Below are positions 1-8,086 of a stretch of DNA of 64,000 bases, one piece after another. Within the stretch, counting starts at the first letter, position 1, and every line of letters starts with the position of its first letter. Made by a program: the position numbers and the translations under genes. This DNA comes from Ottowia sp. SB7-C50 (GTDB lineage Bacteria > Pseudomonadota > Gammaproteobacteria > Burkholderiales > Burkholderiaceae_C): the NCBI RefSeq assembly GCF_033110285.1, contig NZ_CP136995.1, positions 1,984,001-2,048,000 of the forward strand, given 5' to 3'. The notes under the pieces were generated by a model, which saw only the letters and a list, made by a program, of their open reading frames with translations, did no database searches and was not told the origin of the DNA.

Positions 1-1
1 G

Positions 2-697
2 GTCGATGAGTTTGCTGCCGCCTCGTTCGCCAAGGCCGTGGCGGCGCAGCAAAGCGGCTTTCTGGCCGGCGAGATCGTGCCCGTGGTCACCGAGAAGTTC
101 GAGCTGGACGGCTACAAGCCGCGCGGCATCAAGCTGCAAGGCAAGGTGAATGAAGTGGCGCAAGACACGCATCCCCGCCCTTCCCCGCTGGAGGTGCTGG
201 CCAAGCTGCGCCCGGTGTTTGAAGGCGGCGTGCAGACCGGCGGCAACTCGTCGGCGCTGGTGGATGCGGCGGCGGCGGCCGTGGTCGCCTCGGGCGCCTA
301 CGCGAAGGCCAACGGCAAGCAGCCGCTGGCGCGCATTGTGGGCGCGGCGGCCGTCGGTGTGCCGCCGGAGATCATGGGCATCGGCCCCGCTCCCGCCATC
401 CGCTTGCTGCTGGAGCGCACCGGCCTGAAGCTGGACGACATCGGCCGTTTCGAAATCAACGAAGCACAGGGCGCGCAGACGCTGGCCGTGGGCAAAGAAC
501 TCGGGCTCGACCTGGACAAGCTCAACGTCAACGGCGGCGCCATCGCGCTGGGCCACCCGCTGGCGGCCACCGGCGTGCGCCTGACGATCACGGTGGCGCG
601 CGCCATGCAGCGCGACGGCTTGAAGTACGGCATCAGCTCGGCTTGCGTGGGCGGCGGCCAGGGCATTGCGCTGCTGCTGGAGAACCCGGCGGCCTGA
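2..697 (+). CDS. Thiolase family protein (acetyl-CoA acyltransferase), C-terminal part
   Basis: The reading frame is open from base 2, so this is the last 231 residues of a protein that begins before the window; thiolases are about 390-400 residues, so roughly 160 are missing, including the N-terminal nucleophilic Cys. Seen directly: the block NVNGGAIALGHPLAATG carrying the active-site His, and SSACVGGGQG carrying the C-terminal active-site Cys. Family knowledge: thiolases cleave 3-ketoacyl-CoA with CoA, or condense two acetyl-CoA. The usual NEAFA helix reads NEAQGAQ here, a small deviation. It is followed by a short repeat and an SDR dehydrogenase on the same strand, which fits a beta-oxidation-like operon; substrate chain length cannot be told. 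Confidence 0.93.
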   Translation, partial: VDEFAAASFAKAVAAQQSGFLAGEIVPVVTEKFELDGYKPRGIKLQGKVNEVAQDTHPRPSPLEVLAKLRPVFEGGVQTGGNSSALVDAAAAAVVASGAYAKANGKQPLARIVGAAAVGVPPEIMGIGPAPAIRLLLERTGLKLDDIGRFEINEAQGAQTLAVGKELGLDLDKLNVNGGAIALGHPLAATGVRLTITVARAMQRDGLKYGISSACVGGGQGIALLLENPAA

Positions 698-700
698 CCG

Positions 701-757
701 TTTCAATATCAAAAAGGCCTCCAGCGCTTGATGGACAAGCGCGAGCAGCTATAAAAA
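701..757 (+). repeat. Family A palindromic repeat, copy 1
   Basis: An AT-flanked imperfect palindrome with the arms CCAGCGCTTG and CAAGCGCGAGCAGCTAT, ending in a run of A. It sits between the thiolase stop and the SDR start, and its right edge lies just upstream of the SDR ribosome binding site (AACAGGAG). Same family as at 4331, 7648, 23037, 27811, 29951, 39833, 47560, 50811, 53281, 54805, 59025 and 62866. Confidence 0.8.
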
Positions 758-771
758 CAGGAGTCATCAAG

Positions 772-1536
772 ATGCAAATCAACGGACAAGCAGCCCTCGT
801 CACCGGCGGTGGCTCGGGCCTGGGCGAAGCCACGGCGCGTGAACTGGCGCGCCTGGGCGCCAAGGTGGCGGTGCTCGACCTGAACCTGGACAACGCCAAA
901 AAGGTCGCCGCCGATATCAACGGCTTGGCCATCCAATGCGACGTGAGCAATGGCGACAGCATGCAGTCGGCGATCGAGCAGGCCGCCGCCGCGCACGGCC
1001 CGGCGCGCATACTGATGCAGATCGCCGGCATCGGCTCGGCCAAGCGCGTGGTGGGCAAGGACGGCAACGCCGCGCCGCTGGAGGATTTCATCAAGGTCGT
1101 GAACGTCAACCTGATCGGCACCTATAACGCGGCGCGCCTGTTTGCTGCCGCCTGTGCCAAGCTGGAGCCGATGGAAGACGGCGAGCGCGGCGCCATGGTG
1201 TTCACCGCCAGCGTGGCCGCGTTTGACGGCCAGGTCGGCCAGCAGGCGTACAGCGCATCCAAAGGCGGCGTGGTCGGCATGACATTGCCCATGGCGCGCG
1301 ACTTGGCGCAGCACGGCATCCGCGTTTGCACCATCGCGCCGGGGCTGTTCAGCACGCCGCTGATGCGCACCCTGCCCGAGCCCGTGCAGCAGTCGCTGGC
1401 GGCATCGATCCCCTTCCCGGCCCGCCTGGGCAAGCCGGAGGAATTTGCCGAGCTGGCTTGCCACATCGTCACCAACGGGCACCTGAATGGCGAGGTGATT
1501 CGCCTGGATGGCGCGCTGCGCATGAGTCCCAGATAA
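772..1536 (+). CDS. SDR-family 3-hydroxyacyl-CoA dehydrogenase (HSD10-like)
   Basis: 254-residue short-chain dehydrogenase/reductase. The nucleotide-binding motif TGGGSGLG lies at residues 11-18 with an acidic residue after the second strand (VLDL), typical of NAD-preferring members. The catalytic Ser147, Tyr160 and Lys164 are present (TASVAAFDGQ then AYSASK). It resembles type-2 3-hydroxyacyl-CoA dehydrogenases, which oxidise (S)-3-hydroxyacyl-CoA to the 3-keto substrate that a thiolase cleaves; the partner thiolase is directly upstream. The start was chosen at ATG 772 because AACAGGAG lies just before it; upstream in-frame codons fall in the repeat and the thiolase end. A family B repeat begins directly after the TAA. 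Confidence 0.9.
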   Translation: MQINGQAALVTGGGSGLGEATARELARLGAKVAVLDLNLDNAKKVAADINGLAIQCDVSNGDSMQSAIEQAAAAHGPARILMQIAGIGSAKRVVGKDGNAAPLEDFIKVVNVNLIGTYNAARLFAAACAKLEPMEDGERGAMVFTASVAAFDGQVGQQAYSASKGGVVGMTLPMARDLAQHGIRVCTIAPGLFSTPLMRTLPEPVQQSLAASIPFPARLGKPEEFAELACHIVTNGHLNGEVIRLDGALRMSPR

Positions 1537-1645
1537 CCCCCTGTGGCGCTGACGCGCCTTCCCCCGGCGGGGGACGACGCCAGTGGCCGGGCCCAGCCCG
1601 CTCCACGGCGCCCCCCCCGCATGGCCCACCCCACGGCGACTGGTG
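1537..1645 (+). repeat. Family B intercistronic repeat, copy 1
   Basis: Begins at the base after the SDR stop codon with CCCCCTGTGGCGCTGACGCG, then a C-run/G-run hairpin, GACGACGCCAGTGGCC and a GC-rich tail. The same ordered blocks occur at 25936-26046, 27918-28010, 31043-31160 and 52432-52692, each also directly after a stop codon and in the orientation of the gene. Confidence 0.75.
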
Positions 1646-1692
1646 TTAACACTGAGTCCGTCAAACCGCTTTCAAACGTTGAGTTCCAGACC

Positions 1693-2112
1693 ATGAGCAA
1701 GACGACGATTTACGAAGTCAAGGTGATGTTCGGCGACTGCGATCCGGCCGGCATCGTGTTCTTTCCCAATTTCTGCAAGTGGATGGATGCGTCGTCGCTC
1801 GACTTCTTCATGCAATGCGGGATTCCGCCCTGGCGCGAGTTGAAGAAAACGCACGGGATCATCGGCACGCCGCTGCTGGAGATCCACACCAAGTTCTTCA
1901 AGCCCGCCACCTACGGCGACACGCTGCAGGTGCACACGCATGTGGCCGAATGGCGCGAGAAGGTGATCGTGCAAAAGCACGTCGTCAAGCGCGGCGATCT
2001 GGTGCTGTGCGAAGGGCTGGAAACGCGCGCCTTCGTGGTGCACCCCGACGGTGACCCGGATCGGCTGAAGGCCATCGCCGTGCCGGACTTCATCAAGGAG
2101 CAGTGCAGTTGA
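1693..2112 (+). CDS. Acyl-CoA thioesterase, 4-hydroxybenzoyl-CoA thioesterase family
   Basis: 139-residue single hotdog-fold protein. The N-terminal motif GDCDPAGIVFFPNF contains Asp17, the position of the catalytic Asp in 4-hydroxybenzoyl-CoA thioesterases; such enzymes hydrolyse acyl- or aroyl-CoA to the free acid and CoA. The start was placed at ATG 1693 so that the protein begins a few residues before the conserved motif; the upstream in-frame extension would translate the family B repeat. Its last codons overlap the GTG start of the next gene by 10 bases, so the two are probably translationally coupled. Context suggests a catabolic acyl-CoA operon; the true substrate is not determined. 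Confidence 0.88.
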   Translation: MSKTTIYEVKVMFGDCDPAGIVFFPNFCKWMDASSLDFFMQCGIPPWRELKKTHGIIGTPLLEIHTKFFKPATYGDTLQVHTHVAEWREKVIVQKHVVKRGDLVLCEGLETRAFVVHPDGDPDRLKAIAVPDFIKEQCS

Positions 2113-3086
2113 ACGCTCTCCATCCGTCTCGTCGCCATGTCCTCGGTTGGATGGGCGCGTCCCTGGCAGCGGCCACGCCCGGCGTGCGTGCGCAATCTGC
2201 GGGTCAGCCGTTGAAAATCCTGGTCGGCTTTGCCGCGGGCGGCTCGGCCGACCAGACGGCGCGCCTGGTGGCCGACCAGTTGCGCGTGCAGCTGAAGCGC
2301 CCCGTGGTGGTTGAAAACCGCACCGGCGCGGGCGGGCGCCTGGCGGTCGAGGCGGCCAAGGCCGCCAAGCCCGACGGCGACACGCTGGTGTTCGTGCCGC
2401 ACGGCGCCATGACGCTGTTCCAGCACATCTACCGTGGCCTGCGCTACGACCCGGTGGCCGACTTTGCGCCGGTGGGGCGCGTGGCCACGTTCGACTTTGC
2501 GCTGGCCACTGGCCCGGCCACGCCGGCCAAGACCTTCGCCGACTACCTGGAATGGGCGCGCAACCCGGCCAACAAGGCCTCGTTCGGCTCGCCCGGCGCT
2601 GGCACGGTGCCGCACTTCATCGGCCAGGGCCTGGGCGAGCGGGCCAAGCTGCAACTCACCCACGTGCCTTACCGCGGCGCCGCGCCCTCGCTGGTCGATC
2701 TGATCGGCGGCTCGATTTCGCTCGCCATCGCGCCGCTGGCCGACATGCTGGAACACCACAAGGCCGGCAAGCTGCGCGTGCTGACCACCACAGGGTCGCG
2801 CCGCTCTACCCTGCTGAGCGCCGTACCCACGCTCAAGGAATCCGGCGTCGATCTGGTGATCGACGGCTGGTATGGCCTGTACGCCCCGGCCGCCGTGCCG
2901 GCCGACACGCTGGCCACCCTGGCACGCGCGGTGCAGGCCGCCGCGCCGGCCCTGGCGCAGCCGCTGGCGCGCAACGGGCTGGTGGCCAGCGCGTCAACGC
3001 CGCAGGAACTGGCGCAAGTGCAGAAGTCCGAAACCGCCTTCTGGTCGCAACTGGTCGCGTCTTCCGGCTTCAAGCCCGAAGACTGA
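2103..3086 (+). CDS. Bug-family tripartite tricarboxylate transporter substrate-binding protein
   Basis: 327-residue periplasmic binding protein of the Bug/TctC type. The N-terminus has an Arg-Arg pair followed by a hydrophobic stretch and a cleavage-like Ala-Gln (SRRHVLGWMGAS to VRAQ), so export by Sec or possibly Tat. Seen further: the mature start PLKILVGFAAGGSADQTAR, with the FxxGGxxD ligand-pocket motif of the family, and FGSPGAGTVPHF in the second lobe. The GTG at 2103 overlaps the upstream thioesterase end; TTG at 2109 is an alternative. Burkholderiales carry large numbers of these as orphans without the TctA/TctB membrane proteins, and no permease is seen here. Ligand unknown; probably a carboxylate linked to the neighbouring catabolic genes. 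Confidence 0.9.
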   Translation: MQLNALHPSRRHVLGWMGASLAAATPGVRAQSAGQPLKILVGFAAGGSADQTARLVADQLRVQLKRPVVVENRTGAGGRLAVEAAKAAKPDGDTLVFVPHGAMTLFQHIYRGLRYDPVADFAPVGRVATFDFALATGPATPAKTFADYLEWARNPANKASFGSPGAGTVPHFIGQGLGERAKLQLTHVPYRGAAPSLVDLIGGSISLAIAPLADMLEHHKAGKLRVLTTTGSRRSTLLSAVPTLKESGVDLVIDGWYGLYAPAAVPADTLATLARAVQAAAPALAQPLARNGLVASASTPQELAQVQKSETAFWSQLVASSGFKPED

Positions 3087-3132
3087 CGCGTTCACCCTTT
3101 TTTCTTTTTCAACCACCCCAAGGAGACGACCC

Positions 3133-4272
3133 ATGACCCGCTTCACCCTCAAGGCCATCGTGGCCGCCACCGCCCTGGCTGCCAGCGGCGCCGTGCTGGC
3201 CGACATCACCATCGGCGTGATCGCGCCGCTCACCGGCCCGGCTTCCGGCCTGGGCATCCCGGTGGGCAACCAGGCCAAGCTGTGGCCCAAGACGATTGCC
3301 GGCGAAAAGCTGAACGTGATCGTGATGGACGACGCCACCGACCCGAACCAGGGCGTCACGCACGCCAAGCGCTTTGTCACCAACGACAAGGTCGACGTCA
3401 TCATGGGCTCGGTCGCCACGCCGGTGGCCGCCGCCATCGTGCAGGTGGCCGAAGAATCGGGCACGCCGCAGATTTCGTGGTCGCCCGTGGGCGTGCCGGC
3501 TGGCAAGGACAAGTGGCTGTTCCGCCTGCCGCAGTCCAACGCCGTGATGGGCCACGCCGTCATCGAGCACATGAAGAAGCAGGGCATCAAGAGCGTGGGC
3601 TTCCTCGGCTACAGCGATGCCTACGGCGAAACCTGGCTCAACGACTTCAAGCCGCAGGCCGAGAAAGCCGGCATCAAGTTCGGGCCCGTGGAGCGCTTTG
3701 CCCGCGCCGACACCAGCGTGACCGGCCAGGCGCTCAAGCTCGTGTCGGCCAACCCGGACGCGATCCTGGTCGTCGCCTCGGGCTCGGGCGCGGCCATGCC
3801 GCAGATGGCGCTGGCCGACCGCGGCTACAAGGGCAAGGTCTACCAGACCCACGCCGCTGCCACGCGCGACCTGATGCGCGTGGGCGGCAAGGCGGTCGAA
3901 GGCGGCTTCGTCGTCAGCGGCCCCGCCGTGCTGGCCGAGCAACTGCCCGATTCGCACCCGTCCAAGGCCGAAGCGATCAAGTTCGTGCAGCAGTACGAAA
4001 AAGCCTACGGCCCCGGCTCGCGCAACCAGTTTGCCGGTCACGCCTACGACTCGATCATCGTGATGGAAAAGGCGGTGCCGATCGCACTGAAGAAGGCCAA
4101 GCCCGGCACGCCCGAATTCCGCGCCGCCCTGCGCGACGCCTTTGAGCAGATCGGCAAGACCACGCTGGCGCACGGCGTGCTGAACTGGACGCCCGCCGAC
4201 CACTGGGGCTACACGCAGGACACCGGCGTGATGATGAAAGTCACCGGCGGCGAGTTCAAGGTCGAGAAGTAA
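3133..4272 (+). CDS. Branched-chain amino acid-type ABC transporter substrate-binding protein (LivK-like)
   Basis: 379-residue periplasmic binding protein, type 1 fold. A Sec signal peptide is visible at residues 1-22 (MTRFTLKAIVAATALAASG then AVLA). The mature part starts ITIGVIAPLTGPAS, the usual start of LivK-like proteins, and continues with the paired lobes (VDVIMGSVATPVAAA and KSVGFLGYSDAYGE). The AAGGAGACG ribosome binding site lies just before ATG 3133. In Burkholderiales such proteins often bind aromatic or short acids rather than branched-chain amino acids. No LivHMGF permease genes follow, so it must use a transporter encoded elsewhere. A strong hairpin follows the stop codon. Confidence 0.9.
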   Translation: MTRFTLKAIVAATALAASGAVLADITIGVIAPLTGPASGLGIPVGNQAKLWPKTIAGEKLNVIVMDDATDPNQGVTHAKRFVTNDKVDVIMGSVATPVAAAIVQVAEESGTPQISWSPVGVPAGKDKWLFRLPQSNAVMGHAVIEHMKKQGIKSVGFLGYSDAYGETWLNDFKPQAEKAGIKFGPVERFARADTSVTGQALKLVSANPDAILVVASGSGAAMPQMALADRGYKGKVYQTHAAATRDLMRVGGKAVEGGFVVSGPAVLAEQLPDSHPSKAEAIKFVQQYEKAYGPGSRNQFAGHAYDSIIVMEKAVPIALKKAKPGTPEFRAALRDAFEQIGKTTLAHGVLNWTPADHWGYTQDTGVMMKVTGGEFKVEK

Positions 4273-4286
4273 GCGGCGCCCGCACC

Positions 4287-4317
4287 GGCCGTGGCCCGCC
4301 GCGCGCGGGCCACGGCC
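4287..4317 (+). terminator. Strong hairpin after the LivK-like gene
   Basis: A perfect 13-bp stem (GGCCGTGGCCCGC paired with GCGGGCCACGGCC) with a 5-base loop starts 14 bases after the stop. There is no T-tract, so it may attenuate or protect the mRNA end rather than be a classical intrinsic terminator. Confidence 0.5.
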
Positions 4318-4330
4318 GGCATGCATGCAT

Positions 4331-4387
4331 GAAAATGGCCGCTGGCGCAGATCCAGTCTGCGCTAGCAGCTATATTAAAAATAGCAA
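4331..4387 (+). repeat. Family A palindromic repeat, copy 2
   Basis: Palindrome GGCCGCTGGCGCAGA paired with TCTGCGCTAGCAGCTAT, then an AT-rich edge. It runs up to the ATG of the acyl-CoA dehydrogenase, so the repeat supplies that gene's 5' leader and no clear Shine-Dalgarno is visible. Confidence 0.8.
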
Positions 4388-6061
4388 ATGAACGACTACC
4401 GCGTGCCCGCCGAGGACATCGGCTTCGTGCTGTTCGACGTGCTGCAGGCGCCGCGCCAGCTGGCCGACCTGCCCGCCATGGCCGACGCCGACGAGGCGCT
4501 GATGCGCCAGCTGCTCGATGAAATGGCCCGGTTCATCGACGGCGAGATCGCGCCGCTCAACCGCGCTGGCGACGAGATCGGCGCGCGCTGGCACGACGGC
4601 GCCGTCACCATGCCGCCGGGCTTTCGCGAGGCCTACCAGGCCTTCTGGCAGGCCGGCTGGCCCGCGCTGTCGGCCGACCCGGCAGACGGCGGCCAGGGCC
4701 TGCCCGCCGCGCTGGACGCCGCCCTGTACGAATCACTGAGCGCCGCCAACCACGGCTGGACCATGGCGCCGGGCCTGCTGCACGGCGCGTATGAATGCCT
4801 CAAGCACCACGGCAGCGAGGCGCTGAAAAGCCAGTACCTCGCCAAGATCGCCACCGGCGAATGGCTGGCCACCATGTGCCTGACCGAGCCGCACGCCGGC
4901 AGCGACCTGGGCCTGTGCAGCACGCGCGCCGTGCCGCAGGCCGATGGCACCTTTCAGCTGAATGGCACCAAGATCTTCATCAGCGGCGGCGAGCACGACC
5001 TGACCGACAACATCGTGCACCTGGTGCTGGCGCGCCTGCCCGATGCGCCGCCGGGGCCCAAGGGGCTGTCGCTGTTTCTGGTGCCGAAGTTTTATGCCGA
5101 TGGCGCCCGCTCGGCCGTCGCCTGCGAGCGCATCGAGGAAAAAATGGGCCTGCACGGCTCACCCACCTGCGTGATGCGCTTCGACGATGCGCGCGGCTGG
5201 CTGGTCGGGCAGCCCGGCAAGGGCCTGGCCGCCATGTTCGTCATGATGAACGCGGCCCGCCTGCATGTGGCGCTGCAGGGCATCGGCCTGCTGTCCGCCG
5301 CCTGGCAGAAGGCCGACGCCTACGCCCACGAGCGGCGCCAGATGCGCGCGCCCGGTGCCAGCCAGACCAGCGCCATCATCGAGCACCCGGCCATGCGCCG
5401 CATCCTCGACACCCAGCGCGCCTGGATCGACGGCAGCCGCGTCATCGCCTACCAGACGGCGCTGGAGCTCGACATCGCCCGCCAGCACCCCGATGGCGCG
5501 CGCCGCCAGCGCGCCGAGCGCTGGTGCGCACTGGTCACGCCGGTGCTCAAGGCCGCGTGCACGCACCAGGCCTTCCACGGCGGCAGCGACTGCCTGCAGG
5601 TGTTTGGCGGCCACGGCTACGTGCGCGAATGGGGCATCGAGCAGCACGTGCGCGACGCGCGCGTGGCCATGATCTACGAAGGCACCAACGAAATCCAGGC
5701 CATCGACCTGCTGGTGCGCAAGGTGCTGGCCGATGGCGGCGACGCCTGGTGCGCCCTGCTGGCCGACCTGCAGGCGCAGTCCACGGGCGATGCCGCCCAG
5801 GCCCTGCAGGCGCTGCAACAAGCGACCCGCGCCCTGGCGGCACGCTGCGCGGCCGACGCCACGCTGGCCTACCACGTGGCCGACGACTACCTGCGCGCCA
5901 GCGCCATCGCGCTGCTGGGCTGGGCCTGGACGCAAATTTCGGCGGCCGCGCCCGCCGCTGCGCGCTGGCAGGCGCCGGCGCGGGCTTTCAGCGACCGGGT
6001 GCTGCCCGAATTCGCCATGCGCCTGGCCATCGTCGGGCAAATGCAGCCTGCCAACGCCTGA
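4388..6061 (+). CDS. Acyl-CoA dehydrogenase
   Basis: 557-residue FAD flavoprotein that introduces the alpha-beta double bond into acyl-CoA and passes electrons to ETF (etfA/etfB lie at 25-27 kb). Seen: the FAD/substrate motif CLTEPHAGSD at residues 164-173; GTKIFISGGEHD; and the C-terminal block MIYEGTNEIQ with Glu431 at the usual catalytic-base position. Length and the tail after the catalytic block match the long acyl-CoA dehydrogenase subgroup. It is the last gene of the catabolic cluster and starts at the edge of a palindromic repeat. It is clearly different from the second, 595-residue dehydrogenase at 23.1 kb. Substrate unknown. Confidence 0.92.
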   Translation: MNDYRVPAEDIGFVLFDVLQAPRQLADLPAMADADEALMRQLLDEMARFIDGEIAPLNRAGDEIGARWHDGAVTMPPGFREAYQAFWQAGWPALSADPADGGQGLPAALDAALYESLSAANHGWTMAPGLLHGAYECLKHHGSEALKSQYLAKIATGEWLATMCLTEPHAGSDLGLCSTRAVPQADGTFQLNGTKIFISGGEHDLTDNIVHLVLARLPDAPPGPKGLSLFLVPKFYADGARSAVACERIEEKMGLHGSPTCVMRFDDARGWLVGQPGKGLAAMFVMMNAARLHVALQGIGLLSAAWQKADAYAHERRQMRAPGASQTSAIIEHPAMRRILDTQRAWIDGSRVIAYQTALELDIARQHPDGARRQRAERWCALVTPVLKAACTHQAFHGGSDCLQVFGGHGYVREWGIEQHVRDARVAMIYEGTNEIQAIDLLVRKVLADGGDAWCALLADLQAQSTGDAAQALQALQQATRALAARCAADATLAYHVADDYLRASAIALLGWAWTQISAAAPAAARWQAPARAFSDRVLPEFAMRLAIVGQMQPANA

Positions 6062-6083
6062 GTCCACCCTGCCTCCACCCGCC

Positions 6084-6653
6084 ATGACCCTGCACCGCCC
6101 GCCCCGCCTCGCCGCCACGCTGATCCGCCTTGTCGCCACGGCCGCGCTGGCGGCCAGCCTGGGCGCCTGCGCCCAGCAAGCGCCCGCGCCGAATCCCGCC
6201 GCCGCGCCCGATGTGGCCGCCATCCCCCTGGTGCTGCCGCGCACCGAACTGGTCTACGAAGCCGTGGCCGAACTGGCGCCCACGCTGGACCTGGGCGCCG
6301 GCCCGCTCGGTGATCGCCGCATGGTGCCTATCACCGGCGGCACGTTTGAAGGCCCGCGCCTGCGCGGCAAGGTGCTGGCCGGCGGTGCCGACCGCCAGTT
6401 GCTGCGCAAGGACGGCGCCCGCATGCTCGACGCGCTGTACGAGATGCAGACCGACGACGGCGCCATCATCACCGTGCACAACCAGGTGCTGACGCGGCCC
6501 GACGGCCCCGGCCGCGACTACCGCTTTTCGCACGTCACCCTGACGGCGCCCGAAGGCAAGTATGCGTGGCTGAACCAGTCCGTCCATGTCGGCACGCTGC
6601 ACAGCCTGCGGCCGCGCCCGGCGGTGCTGATCCGCGTTTACCGGCTCTATTGA
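6084..6653 (+). CDS. DUF3237-domain putative lipoprotein
   Basis: 189 residues. The N-terminus is a lipoprotein signal peptide: Arg-rich start, hydrophobic stretch, then LGAC with the acylatable Cys29, followed by an Ala/Pro linker. The remainder matches DUF3237: LPRTELVYEAVAEL, ITGGTFEGPRLRGKVLAGGAD, the run Asp-Gly-Ala-Arg-Met-Leu-Asp (DGARMLD), and TDDGAIITVHNQV. DUF3237 proteins form a small beta-barrel of unknown biochemical function; the lipid anchor would place this one on a membrane facing the periplasm. It begins 22 bases after the acyl-CoA dehydrogenase stop, so it may be cotranscribed. Confidence 0.82.
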   Translation: MTLHRPPRLAATLIRLVATAALAASLGACAQQAPAPNPAAAPDVAAIPLVLPRTELVYEAVAELAPTLDLGAGPLGDRRMVPITGGTFEGPRLRGKVLAGGADRQLLRKDGARMLDALYEMQTDDGAIITVHNQVLTRPDGPGRDYRFSHVTLTAPEGKYAWLNQSVHVGTLHSLRPRPAVLIRVYRLY

Positions 6654-6675
6654 GCGCCCCGCAGCCGACCCCGCC

Positions 6676-7146
6676 GTGAGCACGACCGACCTGCTGCCCG
6701 ACCGCGAAGCCGCCACGGCCGGCGCGCTGGACAACGACTTCCTGCAGACCATGGTGGGCTACAACGCCCGCATGGCGGCGCTGGCCGTGATTGGCCAGAT
6801 CATGCCGGGGCTGGCGACCTTCGGGCTGCGCATCGTCGATTTCTCGATCCTGTCGGTGATCCGGCACAACCCGGGCGTCACGTCGCGCCAGTTGTGCGAC
6901 GCGCTGGCCCTTCTGCCGCCCAACCTGGTCGGCAAGATCGGCGCGCTGGAAAAGCGCGGCGTGCTGGTGCGCCGGCCCCACCCGCAGGACGGCCGGGCGC
7001 TGGGCCTGCACCTGACGCCCGCCGGCGAAGCGCTGATGCGGGCGGCCGAAGACACCGTGGCCGAGCAGGAAGCGGCCGCCACCACCGCCCTCAGCACCAC
7101 CGAGCGGCGCACCCTGATCCGCCTGCTGCAGAAGCTGTATTCCTAG
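6676..7146 (+). CDS. MarR-family transcriptional regulator
   Basis: 156 residues, with a winged helix-turn-helix at about 65-120 (VTSRQLCDALALLPPNLVGK then IGALEKRGVLVRRPHPQDGRA), including the D-x-R wing motif of MarR proteins. Helices at both ends form the dimer interface. It starts with GTG at 6676, 22 bases after the DUF3237 gene, so it is likely cotranscribed with the acyl-CoA genes upstream. MarR proteins usually repress and respond to small aromatic or acyl-CoA ligands; regulation of the upstream catabolic cluster is a reasonable inference but not shown by an identified operator. Confidence 0.9.
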   Translation: MSTTDLLPDREAATAGALDNDFLQTMVGYNARMAALAVIGQIMPGLATFGLRIVDFSILSVIRHNPGVTSRQLCDALALLPPNLVGKIGALEKRGVLVRRPHPQDGRALGLHLTPAGEALMRAAEDTVAEQEAAATTALSTTERRTLIRLLQKLYS

Positions 7147-7192
7147 ACCCGCGGAAGTGGGGTTTTCCCCTTGCCGGCCCGGACGGGTCAGT

Positions 7193-7260
7193 AATTTGTA
7201 GCGCCAAACCCACGCCCCATAGGCGCAGGGAGCTATGAAACTGGTAGCGTGCTACAAATT
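7193..7260. repeat. Degenerate palindromic element with a 10-bp inverted repeat
   Basis: AATTTGTAGC at 7193-7202 is perfectly inverted as GCTACAAATT at 7251-7260, with GGCGCAGGGAGCTATGAA between. The layout is that of a decayed family A repeat. It could alternatively serve as an operator for the winged-helix gene that starts 51 bases later. Confidence 0.45.
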
Positions 7261-7311
7261 TACGATATAGTGACTCATACGCACCTTAGCGAACTTGAGG
7301 AGAAGCCTGAC

Positions 7312-7620
7312 ATGAGTTCAAAAGAAAATGCCGCCACAGGCCAGTTGCTGGCGCTGCTCGAAGCGCGCTACGCCATTCGCGTGCTGTGGGCCCTGCGCGA
7401 CGGCCATCCCCAGACGTTCCGCCTGCTGCAAGACAGCGTCGGCGGCATCACCCCCAACACACTCAACACGCGCCTGAAAGAACTGCGCGCCGCCAATCTG
7501 GTCACGCACGGTTCCGACGGCTACAGCCTCACCGTCAGCGGCGCCGACCTGGTCAAGCGCCTGTCCGACCTGCAAGCCTTCGCCACCAAGTGGGTCGCCG
7601 CCCAGGCCAAGAAGAAGTAA
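7312..7620 (+). CDS. Small HxlR-like winged-helix transcriptional regulator
   Basis: 102 residues: RYAIRVLWALRDGHPQTFRLLQ, then a recognition helix region (ITPNTLNTRLKELRAANLV) and a short wing (GYSLTVSGADL), the arrangement of HxlR/ArsR-size DNA-binding proteins. The Lys-rich end AQAKKK is basic. It starts at ATG 7312, preceded by GAGGAGAAG. The upstream 60 bases are AT-rich (around TACGATATAGT) in an otherwise GC-rich region, so a promoter is likely there. No cysteine or ligand-binding domain is seen; the signal it senses is unknown. Confidence 0.82.
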   Translation: MSSKENAATGQLLALLEARYAIRVLWALRDGHPQTFRLLQDSVGGITPNTLNTRLKELRAANLVTHGSDGYSLTVSGADLVKRLSDLQAFATKWVAAQAKKK

Positions 7621-7647
7621 ACCGGCCGCCGGCCGCGTCGGCAGGCA

Positions 7648-7710
7648 TTGAAATTCGCCTCTGGCGCTTGCCAGACAAGCGCAGGCAGCTATATTTTTAG
7701 AAGCAATTTT
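7648..7710 (+). repeat. Family A palindromic repeat, copy 3
   Basis: TGAAATTCGCCTCTGGCGCT and AAGCGCAGGCAGCTATATTT form the arms. It fills the gap between the winged-helix regulator and the FKBP gene and ends at the FKBP start region. Confidence 0.8.
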
Positions 7711-7712
7711 CC

Positions 7713-8057
7713 ATGAGCGACGGACTGCAGATCACCGACACCCGCCCCGGCACCGGCCCCGAAGCCCGCAAGGGCCAGAACGTCACCGTCCATTACACCG
7801 GCTGGCTCTACAACAACGGCCAACAGGGCGCCAAATTCGATTCCAGCCGCGACCGCAACGATCCCTTCCAGTTTCCGCTGGGCGCAGGCATGGTCATCAA
7901 GGGCTGGGACGAAGGCGTAGCCGGCATGAAGGTGGGCGGCCAGCGCACCCTCATCATTCCGCCCGACATGGGCTATGGCGCCCGTGGCGCCGGTGGCGTG
8001 ATTCCCCCCAACGCCACGCTCAAGTTCGACGTCGAATTGCTGGGCGTGTCGGGCTGA
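7713..8057 (+). CDS. FKBP-type peptidyl-prolyl cis-trans isomerase
   Basis: 114-residue single-domain FKBP. Seen: [46 protein letters not shown] and [20 protein letters not shown], covering the hydrophobic pocket residues (Tyr, Phe, Asp, Val-Ile, Trp, Tyr) of active FKBPs. It lacks the SlyD insert-in-flap domain and any signal peptide, so it is a cytoplasmic minimal isomerase that speeds proline-limited folding. It stands just upstream of the grpE-dnaK-dnaJ chaperone genes but is cut off from them by an intrinsic terminator at 8087-8112. Confidence 0.93.
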   Translation: MSDGLQITDTRPGTGPEARKGQNVTVHYTGWLYNNGQQGAKFDSSRDRNDPFQFPLGAGMVIKGWDEGVAGMKVGGQRTLIIPPDMGYGARGAGGVIPPNATLKFDVELLGVSG

Positions 8058-8086
8058 TTGCGTGGTCAACCGCCCTGCGGGGCCTG

